Below, piece by piece: positions 23,999-36,387 of a stretch of 64,000 nt of DNA. This stretch comes from Daphnia carinata (lineage: Eukaryota; Arthropoda; Branchiopoda; Diplostraca; Daphniidae): positions 3,320,501 through 3,384,500 of the forward strand of contig NC_081331.1 of assembly GCF_022539665.2 (NCBI RefSeq). Direction: 5' to 3'. Numbering within the stretch: position 1 is the stretch's first letter; the number at the start of each line of letters is the position of its first letter. Position numbers and translations under genes: made by a program. Under the pieces are notes generated by a model. That model had not been told where the DNA came from. It ran no database searches and worked only from the letters and a program-made list of their open reading frames with translations.

Positions 23999-26867
23999 AT
24001 GACATCAATGGCAGGAGTTTTGCCTGAAAACAAAACCTTAACCATCTTACATTTCAACGATGTATACAATATCGAATCAGTCGACGAAGAGCCTGTAGGG
24101 GGAGCCGTTCGTTTTAGCACAGCACTTAAATCGTTTTCCCATCTGAATCCGCTGATCTTATTTAGCGGCGATTTCTTAGCCCCTTCGTTCAGTGAGTAAT
24201 TCAAATTTATAGGAAAATTTTGTAAAATAATAAAACACTTTTAAAATTTTTTAATGACCAGTGAGCACCTTCACCAAAGGTAAGATGACATTTTCTTTAT
24301 ATTTTCCATAGCGTTTATCGTTGTACTTGTCCAAATTCATATTTGATTTATGAATTTGAACTAAGACATTTTAAATTGGAGCAGGAGAGCATATGATCCC
24401 GGTCCTGAACGCCTGCGGAATCCACTGTGCAGTCTATGGAAACCACGAGTTCGGTAAGATTCGATTGTTTCATCGGTAAGAAATTGCTCGTGCCACAGCA
24501 GCAATGGTTTTTGGTTTGTATATCCCTTAACACTAAAGTCTAATCCATGCAAATGCAAGTACAGAATGCAGAAATGACAACATATTTAGTGTCTGAACTG
24601 CCATCAGATCAAGGATAACTAATCAGCAGCTTTGACTTCTTTTAGATTTTGGTATTGAGGTGCTCAGGCAAAGAGCCAAAGCCACTTCATTTCCTTGGCT
24701 AATGTCCAACGTGATCGACAACAAGACAAAACGACCTCTGGTATTACGAAAACAAAATTTTTATCCATCTCTCTATGGCAACTTAACTTATTTTTATTTT
24801 GAAAAATTAAGGCAGACGCCAAAAGCAGTGTAATTATTGACTGGCATGGGATACGCGTTGGGCTGGTATTCATAAAAAATGCGAACTGTCATTTCAGCCT
24901 AATATTGATATAACGGTACTTAGATTGGACTCGTCGAAAAAGAATGGTTACCCACTCTTGCGGAAGTTAACCTGGAGCATGTTACGTATAATGATTATGT
25001 CGAATGCGGCCGATTGCGTAGAACTGCCGAAATTCTTCAAACGTGCAGATTCAATATAACGCTATTTTGTTTATTTTTCAGTTTCGGAGAAATTGAAGGA
25101 TAACCAGGACTGCAATATTGTGATTGCTCTGACCCACATGCGATTACCGAATGATCTCAGGTTGGCAAAGGAAGTGGAGAAGATCGATCTGATTCTCGGA
25201 GGACACGATCACGTTCCAGAGTTTGTTGAGGTAACCGTTTGCAAAAAGAAGCTAAGATCAAATGTTATTAAAAGGCATGTTTTAAATGATACTTGTAGGT
25301 CGGAAACCGCTGCATCATCAAGAGTGGGACAGATTTTCGCCAATTTTCAAAGATTACGATTCGCTTTTTAGACGAGGAAGAGAAGCTAAAGCAGTTAATT
25401 AGCGTGAGCCTAGTGGACGTCACGTCTAAGTACCAGGAAGACGGCGACCTCAAATTAGCTCTTGATAGCTTTACAAGTTGGAATTTTATTGAATCACATT
25501 TCCACAAGCTTTAAACTCGACTTTTTTGTTGTTGTTTTTTTACCATCAGATGTGATTGGAATGAAGATGGAAGACGTTTTAGGAGAATTTAGCGTTCCAC
25601 TTGACGGCCGTTTCGCTTCCCTACGCACCTCAGAAACAAATCTAGGAAATTTTGTCTGTGATATCATGGTGACATATATAAAATCGTTTCGTGTTATGTG
25701 TAAATTAATATTGTTATTTTTTTATGGACACCAGGTGGCTGCAACTGACTCAGATTTGGCTCTGCTCAATTCAGGAACTCTGCGATCTGACCGAATCCAT
25801 CCACCTGGTCCGTTCAAGATACGTGATTTGAGTGAGATTCTTCCAATGCTGGATCCCCTCATCGTAGTTGAAATTTCTGGTAAGAAATAATAAAACGCAA
25901 AAAACTTGCGGTTTCTGCCTACATTTTCTAAGTCTACTAATCTTGATTAATGAAGGTGAAAATTTACTCGCCGCACTGGAGAACGGGGTTTCCATGTATC
26001 CAAAATTGGATGCCCGTTTTTTACAAGTAGGCGGGATGAGTTTCGCGTTTGATCCGAAAAAATTACCATTCCAACGAGTAGACCCACGCTTTGTCCGTAT
26101 AGGCAATAAGTATTTGGATTTACAAGCCAAATACCGGATGGTTACTAAAGCATACATGATGGCAGGAAAACATGGCTTCGAAGTCTTGACAAAATTAAAG
26201 ATTCTAGTTGGTCATTTTACTTATTTTAATTGGGAAAAGCAAACTTTTTTGTTTTCCTTTTTACATAGATCAATCAAGAAGACAATATGCCACTCACTAC
26301 AGCAGTGCAAAATCACCTCCAAAAGCTTTGTGCGAAAAATAAGCGTGCTGCGCAACTCGGACTAAACCGAGTACCTTTTACTAGCAGGTAATTTGCGATT
26401 CTTAATAATCCCTGGAAATACTGAATCTATTTTAAGATTTAATTTTTTTTATTGTACACACACTTGTAAATCCAATTTGTTCATTAAAAAAACGAACTAA
26501 ATGGAGATGGGAGCGCCTGATAAACCACAAATTGCATGTGGAATCAACTTTACGCAATACAGGTATTTCAGAAAGTGAATCTTTTCATCCATGGAAAAAC
26601 AATGCAGTTAAGTTAGCCAATTTTTCATTTTTAGTCGAAGAAATTGCTACTGCAGAAATGGTACAATTCACGACTAAGCAGAAAGCAACGGAATTGGGCC
26701 TTCAGTCTAGCAGTGAAGGGACAGAAAAAGTTTGTAGCCAATTGGGTCCGCGTATTGAAGGTAGGATTGTCATCATTAATGAAGAAACATTGCCCCAATT
26801 ACTGCGTGAACGTCAATCATGGAAGATTCAGGGTGCGCACACTATCCAAGGATCCAACGAAAACTAA
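23999..26867 (+). CDS. UshA/5'-nucleotidase-type metallophosphoesterase B (tandem pair), 13 exons
   Basis: Tandem paralogue of 20168-23109 with the same 13-exon plan. Exons: 23999-24191, 24262-24279, 24385-24453, 24646-24740, 24812-24865, 24924-25017, 25082-25230, 25299-25476, 25550-25668, 25735-25879, 25956-26206, 26269-26387, 26507-26867; 614 residues. Ten exons have exactly the length of copy A, including the 18-nt exon 2; exons 8, 12 and 13 differ by multiples of 3. Metal motifs are kept: DVY, SGD, GNHEF (GNHDF in A), LTHM, GGHDHV. There are no frameshifts or stops, so it looks functional. Divergence is concentrated in exons 12-13, near the C-terminus. The exon 8 donor (GTTGGA) is weaker than its counterpart in A (GTAAGT). 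The ATG at 23999 follows an AG acceptor, again suggesting a leader exon. Confidence 0.9.
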
Positions 26868-27553
26868 GGCTTTCTGACAGCCTTATGTTATGCGTAGATC
26901 ATATATTGAGGTACGATTATACATTTACTTTTTCTATTCAAGATGTTGATTGCTGCAAGCTCATTGTTATTATTTTTCTTACTTTGATATTGGACTTTAC
27001 TGTTGCTTTTCTGTTAAATCAAGGACCAAACTCTGTTTAAGGAAATTATTTGGTTAATTTCTGAAGGTTTCGTTCCACATGTATATCGGATCAAACTGGG
27101 CAATAGAAAATGTCTTTGATTATATAGCTATCAATCCATATCTGTGCTTCCTACATTGGTAATTTGTTCAGTGACATTGAAAGTAAGACTGTGCATTGTT
27201 CTCATCCCAGTCGTTGCTACGGCTAACTCCAAAACCGGAGTTAACGTCGGGTAACCCCCGTTCCCAGCGATACAATCTTGCCCTTGAAAAGAAATTTGGT
27301 TTTTAAACCAGTTTCTTTTCTTTTTCTTCTTCCCTTTGCTCAATTACAATTCACTTTTTCTTTTTGTTGTTGATCTAAATTTTAAAATGGTTAGAACTCC
27401 TTTCCAATTTCTGCCATGGGTATGCTCAATGGTGAAAGGATGAGGTACATGAACAGGTAGTAGATAAATATAATAATCAAATACAGGTGTAAAATCATCA
27501 TATATTTATTTACAGATTTACAGTTTATGTCAGAATCAAACTTGCCCATCCTT
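26868..27553. other. Convergent 3' ends of phosphoesterase B and SYS1
   Basis: No coding region recognised. The SYS1 poly(A) signal lies near 27505. Confidence 0.5.
27505..27510 (-). promoter_or_regulatory. Poly(A) signal of SYS1
   Basis: AATAAA on the minus strand, about 45 nt past the stop codon at 27554. Confidence 0.55.
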
Positions 27554-28148
27554 TTACAGATCTACCCTAGCAGACATTCCCAGAGGAATTGATTTCATTT
27601 CAGAACGCATGCAGAGAAATTCTGCTAGAACACATGTGATGGTTACACAAGAAAACTGCAGGACCCACCACGATGCTGAATAAGGCCATCCTGAGTTGTA
27701 AATTAAAGATGCAACCAAATGCAGGAAAAACGCTGTGACACTGAAATCGAGGCATAGTTTTGTCCTTTGGACGATAACCCAAAGAGAGGTAGCACTAAAA
27801 AATTTAACTCATTACTTGTTTTGCTCAATTGCCTATTAAAACAATTCTAATATCAAATTACCTGATAAGAGAATTTAATAGGAAACAAGCAACAACAAGA
27901 CGTCCACTAACATCTTTTACGTTTACTTCCTAAATGAACTAAAACATTAAAAATTTCTCAAGCTGGTAAAGAAAATCAAATACCTGATATTTAAAGATGT
28001 AGTCAATGGAAACAGGATGCCCAGCAATAACATTTAATAGTAATATAATCCATAATCCAAGTGAAACATACATGATGCATTGTACAGCTACTATTTGAGA
28101 TATAATCAAAGGAGGATCCCAGATCGCTATTCTAAATGAGCCGCTCAT
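27554..28148 (-). CDS. Sys1: SYS1 Golgi-localised integral membrane protein, 3 exons
   Basis: SYS1 is a four-pass Golgi membrane protein that recruits the ARFRP1/Arl3p GTPase in the TGN trafficking pathway. Exons: 28148-27984, 27929-27862, 27794-27554; 157 residues against 156 in human. The N-terminus MSGSFRIAIWDPPLIISQI and the C-terminal block EFLCMRSEMKSIPLG match the family closely. Hydrophobic segments are visible in exon 1 (YVSLGLWIILLLNVIAG), exon 2 (LVVACFLLNSLI) and exon 3 (two). The ATG at 28148 is the family start; five upstream codons in frame have no ATG. All phases close. Confidence 0.95.
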
Positions 28149-28943
28149 TTTCTTTCGTAACAAATTTGTCTAAACGAAGGTAACGAGGGGAACTAGTAGT
28201 CGAAGAATGGAACGGTGGGTGACGTAATAATATTTGCTCTGAAATACGATGACATTTCATATGATAATAGGTTAATAGCTGGGTGCTAAACAACATCCTT
28301 TAGATCATTTGCTAGCCTTCACCGTCGATTCAAGATTTCAACGTGATTCAACAGAACTTTGTTTTAAGATAAAAAAACCGATGAACCAATACATTTGAAA
28401 ATTTTTATTAATAGCATTAGAATTTATCTTTTTTCTTCTACAATTTTTGTACCGAAATTATACATATCGGCTTCCAAAAATCTTGGCTCATCGTCTGCAT
28501 CCAGCGAAATGAGCTTTCGTTTCTTATTATACGTGGTTAAATCATTCCAGTTATTACCAGTTGAGAAGGGTGTAACTTTATACGTAGCCTTGAACAAGGC
28601 ATTTCGGTAATATTAATTGGAGTTCTTGAGCTCTTTGTTTTGTTTATCGCTGCCCAGATAGAAATCAAAACGGAGTTACTACGTTCGAAATACAGCTATG
28701 CGAAGGTGTTGACGAAGTGCTGCTAAATGTGTGCATGAAACTTGAAAGGAAAATATCAAGGAGCTTTTGAAGTGTCTTTTGTTACATTTGCATACGCCAG
28801 TATCACTCAAGCAAATAGTCTTGAAGGACTTTCAAACATTTAAAAATACCTGTAGTTCTAGCCACTGCACGTGTACAGTACTTATTTGCCCTTCAAGACG
28901 AAACCCATGTAGGTAAACTTGATCGACACCACATTGTTGCGGG

Positions 28944-29040
28944 GTGAATCCAGAAAAGAACTGTGATTTCATCTCAAGCCTTAGAGAGCGGTGAATTCAA
29001 AGACGAATTGTGATTTCATCTCAAACCTTAGCGAGCGGTG
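28944..29040 (+). repeat. 47-bp direct tandem repeat, two copies
   Basis: Two adjacent imperfect copies starting at 28944 and 28991. The shared core is TGTGATTTCATCTCAA followed by CCTTAG and GAGCGGTGAA. A decayed third start (GTGAAACGAAGGA) follows at 29038. Confidence 0.7.
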
Positions 29041-32000
29041 AAACGAAGGACAGCATTTAACCCACAGTGTCAGGCGTTACAGCAGCCTTATCAAATAAAA
29101 CCAATTCAAGAAATTATTTTTAACGAAAATTGCGAGATTTAACCATGGTAGTGAAAATATTTAATTAAGAAATGGTTGTTTTATTTCGAAAAACGATGGC
29201 AAAACAAGCTCTGGTCAGTCCCACCACCTGGTAGTCGATTTTGTCACTATTAAGCTACGCATATTTACTAGGTCTCAATTCGAAAGCCTAAAGGCCTTGG
29301 AGGAATTTTCTCCAGAGGTGGCCTTGCATTGCAAATTTGCTAGTTGGAGAATGTAAACCATTTCAGCGTCTTCATGAAGATGACTAACGTGGAAATTATA
29401 CGTTGACGTCCCAAAAAGAAAATACTAATTGCTCGTTCTTGTAAACCTCGTTTGATTACTCGGAAGATCGGCCTACATAAATGTGTTGGAGAGACTTCTC
29501 GATCAGATGTCTGAAAAAGCTCTTGGTTACTAAGACGAGCTAACTGTCCTCTCTCCCATTTCCAAGAATGACATTAACTACACCGAAGGTCACTCTAGCC
29601 AGAAAACGGATGGTCATTTTTATGACTTTATTTTACTTCAGTCAGCATAGCCGTTCGGCTTGTTTAATAAGAAAGGAGTATCAAATTGATTCTTACTATC
29701 CTGACAATATTCAAAATATCTTACAGGACCACATTGAGCCCGAGCTAATCATCCGTTTCAACCAGATTACCAGTGTATGTGACCCACATGGGACAAGAAG
29801 CGGAAACGTGAGATTTTTCAGGCGAAAAATTTACCGAGGCTGGGTATTTTACCTACTTATTTGGTCTTAATAGCAGAGATAAAACCACAATTTTTTTCTC
29901 GACAGTAATGTTGCGCCTTTAATTCAGTTGTTCTCCAGATGGGGCATTGCATTTTTAAACAAGTGATCTGTAATGAAGTGTGATCATTAATAGGTAGGGA
30001 TGAAAAGATTGTAATCGAGGCCAGATAGAGGTATCTAGATTTACAGGTTTCAATTTCAAACGAGATTCAAAATAAATCACTAATTAAGAGAATTGCTTTC
30101 ACCCACACTAGTTTTAACGTCATTTTATTAACAAGGGAAGTGAAACTTCTCAATGGTTAAAAGTTTCTCTAGAATCAAGAAAACAACAAAAATATTATTT
30201 AAAAATATTTTACTTCTTGTTAAAGGAGAAGCTGAATAGACAGGTAAAACTGCAAGCTGGTATATTGAACGGAAGGCTCGTCGAGGGCAGGAAAATGACG
30301 AGCTATTTAAATCACGTGCTGGGCAGCGGTCCAATGACACAGGACCACGTGATGCTGAAAATATATATGACCAACAAAAATCATTCTGGGCACCGTTCAT
30401 CGTATCGTGACCCTTATTGCACCATAATACCAAATTACCAAAGTTTTTTATCCTGAAATGTTATCGCTGTCGGGTCTATTTAATTATTTATATTTTGAGA
30501 GAAATAAACAAACTGCTGAAGTAACGAGGTAGTGGCTTTTAATTTTCTAGTTTTAAAGAATTTTATGTAGACCTGCTCAAACAAACGTGTAAACAAAGAT
30601 TAAATTTTTCCATTTTCACTTAATTTTGCCGTATTTTTTTAGTTATGTTACTTGTCCACTAGGTGTCGTCTAAAGCTGAGAGCATTTCGTACGACTTACA
30701 GCCATACCGTAGATTTGGCGACACTGTCGAAGATAGAGGGCTTTCCTTCTATGTTTTATGAGTACAAGCAGGAAAGCCCAGAAGGAGGAGAAGTGGGACG
30801 GGACTCTTACCTGGTAGGCGGGAGAAGAAGGTATGAGTACCTGATCAGCTGCAGAAGTGTATTTTATTTAGGTTGTTGTTTCGCTTTCTGAAGCAAATAG
30901 AAAGTTTGCAATTCCAACGTATCATTCGGCCCCAGTACGCTGAACAAGACGGTTCCCAACATCACAACGCTTTGAAATATCGAAGGTCTTTTGATCAGCT
31001 GACTAAATTTCGTCTGTTGACTCTGATCCAAGTTCCACCAACGAGAGAAACCGTCGAGAAAGCTACACATTTTCTCCTAGTTGGAAAATACCTAAGGGGT
31101 TTGCTGTTTTCCTGTATCATTCCTTAATTTCCAGAGGTAAGTCTCTTTTTCGATTGAAGGTTTTATCTACTGCCAAACATATTCCGAAATTTGAATGTAC
31201 ATTACGCAACCCCAGAACGGTATTTGTTACTGTACATAGCAGCTTTGACGTAGAATTTTCAGGGTCAAGCTAGTTTCATTTGGTCGAGTGCAGTTTTCTA
31301 TCTACATTCATGACGTAACAAAACATGTGATAGTTAAAGGCAGTGTAGATATCCCGGATGCTTTATTTAAGTTGCGTTTAAAAAGGAGTCATGTATTCAA
31401 GCATAACATTGGTAGTGGGGGGGAGTTACGTGATGTAAAATAGGCCAGGTAAATTTTCAGGGGTAGATCTCTAGAGACGATGAGGATAAACACCCTCCTT
31501 TTCCCCTCTTGGTTTACTTTTTTCTTAAGAAAAAAGCTGAAAAAGAAGCCTCCAGATAGCATTGGTTTTGTTTCTTTGTTGTATGCCCTATTTTTGCTTC
31601 CAGAAAACTTTCTAATTTGAGAGCCGAATGGTGAGGCCTTGGGCTATACTGTACTTAGTAATTACGGTATTTGCAAATTGTCACTGGAAGCTGTCCATAA
31701 TCATTTTACCTAGTCGTGATGGTATTCGGATTGAGTCCGTCATGTCTTCATGGCAGTTACGTTCTTCAAAAGATTTTACAAAGCTTAACCGATGATTGAA
31801 GTTAAGCATCTGTAAGGGAGAAAAAGAGAACGAAAATCGGGCTGCGGTGGAACTAGTACATATGGCAGGTGTTTTCGTCGCAAATGTATCGTGAATCTAA
31901 GTCCCGGATGTAAAACAAATGTGTGGACCAAACAGCTTTCTTCACACATCAATCGGTTAATTCACTAAATGCGTCAATAAGGTTCGTCACCTTTTATCAG

Positions 32001-33685
32001 CTTCATGTTTTTTTTTCCCTTTTACGTATATCCGTAAAAAAAAAGTGCGTTGCATCTGGCAACATAATTTGTTAAACACACATTCGCCCAGTTGCGTTAG
32101 CAGACTGCACGTTTACTTATCGTTCCTATTCCTTTTCCATTTATTCAATTCAGTTGGAGCTTTTAATGTGGAACAGCTGTGAGTTTGTTGCCCTATGCCA
32201 GTTATAACCCACAATTACTTTATTCCCAAACCCAGAACGTTTCCTAAGTTTTGCGATCCGGTTGGACAATACTTTTTCAACATCCACTTTGTTTTATTCT
32301 AATGGCTAAAGCTTTCCTATCTAAGAAAAATACGTCAACAGCTAGAAAGTAAATGTTCAAAGAGAACAATGTCTGAGTGCCGTCAGATCAAAAGCTTCAA
32401 AGGAACGTTCAGATAAGTTAATTGTTTGACTTAAGTGACGCACGCAGCGGTATAACCTGCACCTAAAAGATAACGCCCACGCGGATTTAGTTGGTCAATG
32501 TCATGATTTCCATAGCCTTGCTCACGGCAGCGTGAAATATTTTTTGGCCAAAGAGAAAGTTCGTATCCGCAAACAATTTACAAAAACGCAGATGACAATT
32601 AGCATTGGCAAGTTTAAGCGAGTCTTATAAACCTTTCAACCCAATCTGCCTTCAGCCAACCGAAACATAATTGAAGTATTGTTAGCCGAATTGTATGGAA
32701 TATTATCTAATGCAACCACTCAACAGGAAACCGCAAAGACATAAATGGTTTCTTGGTTAAAGAAAAACGATTGTCAATCTCAGTTTCGGTTGTAGAATTT
32801 GTATGCAACAGTTAGTCTTTTGTTGAGCAAGGGGGGGGGGGATGTGGGAGACAGCGTATCGACATTGTGTTCAGGGTTGAATGTAAATCGTGCAATGTCT
32901 GCCATTTCGAATTAATCAAGCCAGGAAACTTTCTATCTCGTAATGTACTGTGATTTCCCAATATTTCCTTCTATCCCTTAATTAGAATCTCGGTTGAGAA
33001 ATTAGTTCCTTAGCACTGTTTATGCTTTCGTGAAAGGCTATACGAGTAAAAACCGATATCTAATTAGATAATCGAGACATGTCTTCTCTGATTGCCAGGA
33101 TATGTCATTGTGGGCCTCTTTCCAAGTTTCCAGGTCGTTCAATGAGGTTTCTCGTGACCTAATGGAAACGATGAACTGAGAGCTCGAAACCTTTTCTATT
33201 CAAAGCTCAGGGGCTTACGTGCCGCGTGTCACGTCGCACTTGGGTAATGGTTCCAAAGTCTCGTGCCCAATGAAAACTGCTGAGGATTTAACACGAGATT
33301 TTTAAGTGGGAAGTCGATCAGATTCACGATTGCGCGCCAGGGCCATGCCCGGTCAGTACGGCAGTACTCATTCGATGTTGGCGTGCTGTTGCTTGGATAG
33401 AAAGTGTAATCTTGAGGTCATCTTGGGGTATCAATGAAGTCGCTCTATCCGTAAAAGAAACGTTTGTAAATAATCCACCAGAGGCTCTCTCGCATAGATC
33501 CCATGGTGGTTGAGTACATCTGCTGAACTCCGTCAGCTTGAGTCGCAGCATCTTTTTTACACTTGTTAATCTCGGAAGCTCAGAGACGACGAAACAGAAA
33601 GGAGGGCGTTTACATTTCTTTGCAGGGAAGTCGATAACATAACATGAAAATAAGGTCGTCTTTCGTTTTTTAGTTAATGTAGCCT

Positions 33686-33903
33686 TTCAGTTCTTGGTCA
33701 CCACGAGTGCCGAGTGTTGTCGTGCTACAATAATCTCATAGAAAGCTGAGACCTCAGCTGCGGTGCTTTTTACTGTTTACTTGATTGCCCAGCAATCTCG
33801 TGTTGCACGCGATTCCGATGATTGCGCAGCACCCCGTCAAAAATACAACATAATAAGCTTCAACGGTGTACCATTAGCGGGATTAATTTGCTATGATTAC
33901 CAA
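33686..33903 (+). promoter_or_regulatory. Possible start region and leader exon of the SLC10 gene
   Basis: An arthropod-type initiator TCAGTT occurs near 33686. A donor-like site (AA|GTAGGT) near 33903 could splice to the acceptor TTTATCATAG ending at 34616, ten bases before the SLC10 ATG. There is no TATA box. This is inference only. Confidence 0.25.
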
Positions 33904-34626
33904 GTAGGTCTCATCGTGTCAGTGATTTCATTCTTACGCCATTTTACGCTTTGGTATTTAATTGTTGATGGCTCATTCATCTCTGGTATCCTCTTGGACT
34001 ACAAAAGTTTTTACATTTGACTATTGGAAATACCTCTTAATGCGTGTTTCATCAAATATCTCACATCCTACGTTTGAATAATTGAGCGTCGAATCAGTAT
34101 AGTGTGACAAATGTTTGTTAGTGCAACTCGAAATTTCAAAAGAAAGAGCATTTTTTTTGGCTAGGTTGCAAACTTTTTTATTTACAGGATTGATTGATAG
34201 CCACAAATGGAAACGTCAGTGCATCTAATCTAAAAATATAGATTATATTTATAGTGGTGTTGTTATCCTTACCAATAAAAGATAATTTAGTTGGGTACTT
34301 GCCTTCTCAGTGCACGCACTGGCGATTACGAATCTATTTCAGTTTCTAGTTTGTGTAATACTCTTGGCGAATTTATTTTGTCTGCAATTTGTGGTATAAC
34401 ACTTACTTTCCTTTCATTAAATTTTTACTGTTCTAAAATCCCATTTTGAATACTCATAAGTAAATTGCGTAAAGTGTTAAATGAAATTAATAGAGGAAGT
34501 AAACGACTCAATTAATTCTTATTCTACACTTTCATGTTCTCTCTGCCATCACATTAACTAGTGATAAATTTATGTTAATATTTAACACTTGCTTTTTTTT
34601 TTCTTGTTTATCATAGGTGTTTTAAA

Positions 34627-36387
34627 ATGTGCCCGCTGTGGCCCTTACATATCATCCTGCTCTACGTCTTGTGTGTGGCGCCGCTGCTGTTGATGGCTCA
34701 GCATGTCCATGTTAGTAAACCAAATCAGCAGCCCAAACAGTTGAAAGTGGCCTTCGGCCCGGAAATGAGCGAGAAAATCACCGAAGGCGAGACCAAGATT
34801 ATTGAATTCCAGATCGCCAATATGGATAACTTTGAAGACAGAGGATCATTAGAAGTTGAAGTGTCATCGGTTCATCCAGATATAGCTTCCGTCCAATATG
34901 TTGGAGACACAAAGGATTTTTCGCCCAACACCAACTGGACCGGTAGCTTCAACTTAACCGCCCGTTTTTTGGGTTATACCCAAGTAGTTGTCAGGTTATG
35001 GGGAAATATTTCCATCAATCGAGTTGCTGGCAAAGAGGTTGTTGCCCAGTCTGAACCTGCGAAAGTGGCTGTAATTCGTGCCCATAGAGCCGTTGACAAG
35101 GCATTCATCTACACCATTGCAATTCTCGTATCAGTGGCTTTTATCAACATGGGCTGCATGCTGGACTTAGACATTGTCAAGGCAACGCTAAAGAAACCAA
35201 TTGGACCAGCTATCGGCTTTTGTTGCCAATATATTTTTATGCCTTTGGTATTATGATTTGCTTTTTGCTGAAATTTATACATTTAGATCGCTTTCCAGGT
35301 ATTAACTTACCTTTTTTATCTCTATAGTGTGCTTACGGATTGGCCAAACTCTTGTTGGCGAATAATGTGGCCCTTCAGTTGGGCTTGTTTGTCACTGGAT
35401 GTAGTCCAGGAGGTGGGGGTTCTAACTTGTGGACCTACATCTTGGGAGGCAATCTTCATCTCAGCGTTACCATGACGTTTCTTAGTACTTTAGCAGCATT
35501 TGGTATGTATTGAAATAATGTAAGTTTATGCCATTGTACTTGTTTTAACCTTACGATATACCCAATTGCGTACAGCTATGATGCCGTTCTGGACCATGAC
35601 ACTTGGTCGTTTAATTTTTGCGGAAGGCCATATCGTCGTGCCTTACCGCAACATTGCTACTTTAGCCGGTGGGCTAGTTATTCCGTTGATGGTGGGTTGT
35701 CATAATTATTATACACTTTTTCCCATTCTAATTGCACATGTTTGTTGTTTAGGTTGGTCTGTTGATTCGTCGCCTTTTCCCCAGGGTTGCAGATTGCTTA
35801 GCCAAAGCACTGAAACCTCTTGCTGGCATATTTATTTGCGTAATTGTTGTGTTTGGCATTTACGCCAATCTGTATATGCTTCAGCTATTAGATTCTATGG
35901 TAATCAGACCTAGCTTGTTAGTATCACCAAACTACGTTGCTTAAGAAAAAAACAATTTTTGTAGGTCATGTTATCTGCAATGTGTTTGGTTCTTCTTGGC
36001 TATGCCTTTGGCGGGACGGCAGCTGCTATTTTGCGTCAATCCTGGTCTGATGCCCTTACGATTGCCGTCGAAACGGGTATCCAGAACACTGGAATCGCCA
36101 TCTTTATTTTACGCGTTACGCTGGACCAACCTGAGGCGGACATTAACACAGTGGTTCCAGTTGCCGTGGCTATAATGACACCTATCCCACTGGTTATTCT
36201 CTGGGTGCTGCAGAAATGTGTGCTGTCACGTTTCGGAATTTGCGTGGTGCCAAATCCGGATGAGAAGATCTGCCCCGTCGCTTGCATCGAAGACGGACCG
36301 CAGCACAACAGTGCGAGTGTCGAAAAACTTCTCCCTAACAACAATGAGTTGCCTGTGAATTGTAAGGGATTGGCGATCAACCAATAG
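34627..36387 (+). CDS. SLC10-family (sodium/bile acid cotransporter-like) membrane protein, 5 exons
   Basis: Multi-pass transporter of the SLC10/BASS superfamily, usually carrying bile acids, sulfated steroids or other organic anions with sodium; the substrate here is unknown. Exons: 34627-35247, 35328-35502, 35576-35691, 35753-35899, 35965-36387; 493 residues. Residues 1-24 form a signal peptide (LHIILLYVLCVAPLLLMA). Then comes an ectodomain of about 130 residues with three N-glycosylation sequons (NWT, NLT, NIS). The first transmembrane segment is FIYTIAILVSVAFINMGCM. The family core block GCSPGGGGSNLWTYILGGN and the following SVTMTFLSTLAAF are present, and about 8-9 membrane segments follow. 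The C-terminal tail is cytosolic and cysteine-containing. The long N-terminal ectodomain recalls SLC10A3 (P3) and SLC10A5 rather than ASBT/NTCP. Confidence 0.88.

Larger units (their letters stand above)
28149..34626. other. 6.5-kb region without recognisable genes
   Basis: Several frames of 60-100 codons occur (for example 29568-29870 +, 30128-30433 -, 33324-33551 -), but none shows a domain, signal peptide or a splice partner that extends it. A 47-bp duplication lies at 28944-29040 and a G run near 32830. The right end (about 33690-34617) probably holds the leader exon and intron of the SLC10 gene. Confidence 0.5.

Noticed and set aside
28944-29040. Possible CRISPR-like direct repeat
   Set aside because: Only two adjacent 47-bp copies without spacers, in a eukaryotic genome; a simple tandem duplication.
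29568-29870. 100-codon ATG-started frame on + in the gene-poor region
   Set aside because: No domain, no signal peptide, no splice partners that extend it; kept only as an orphan frame.
33763-34020. 85-codon hydrophobic frame on + upstream of the SLC10 gene
   Set aside because: There is no in-frame ATG at its beginning (it starts at GTG after a stop). It more likely overlaps the leader exon.
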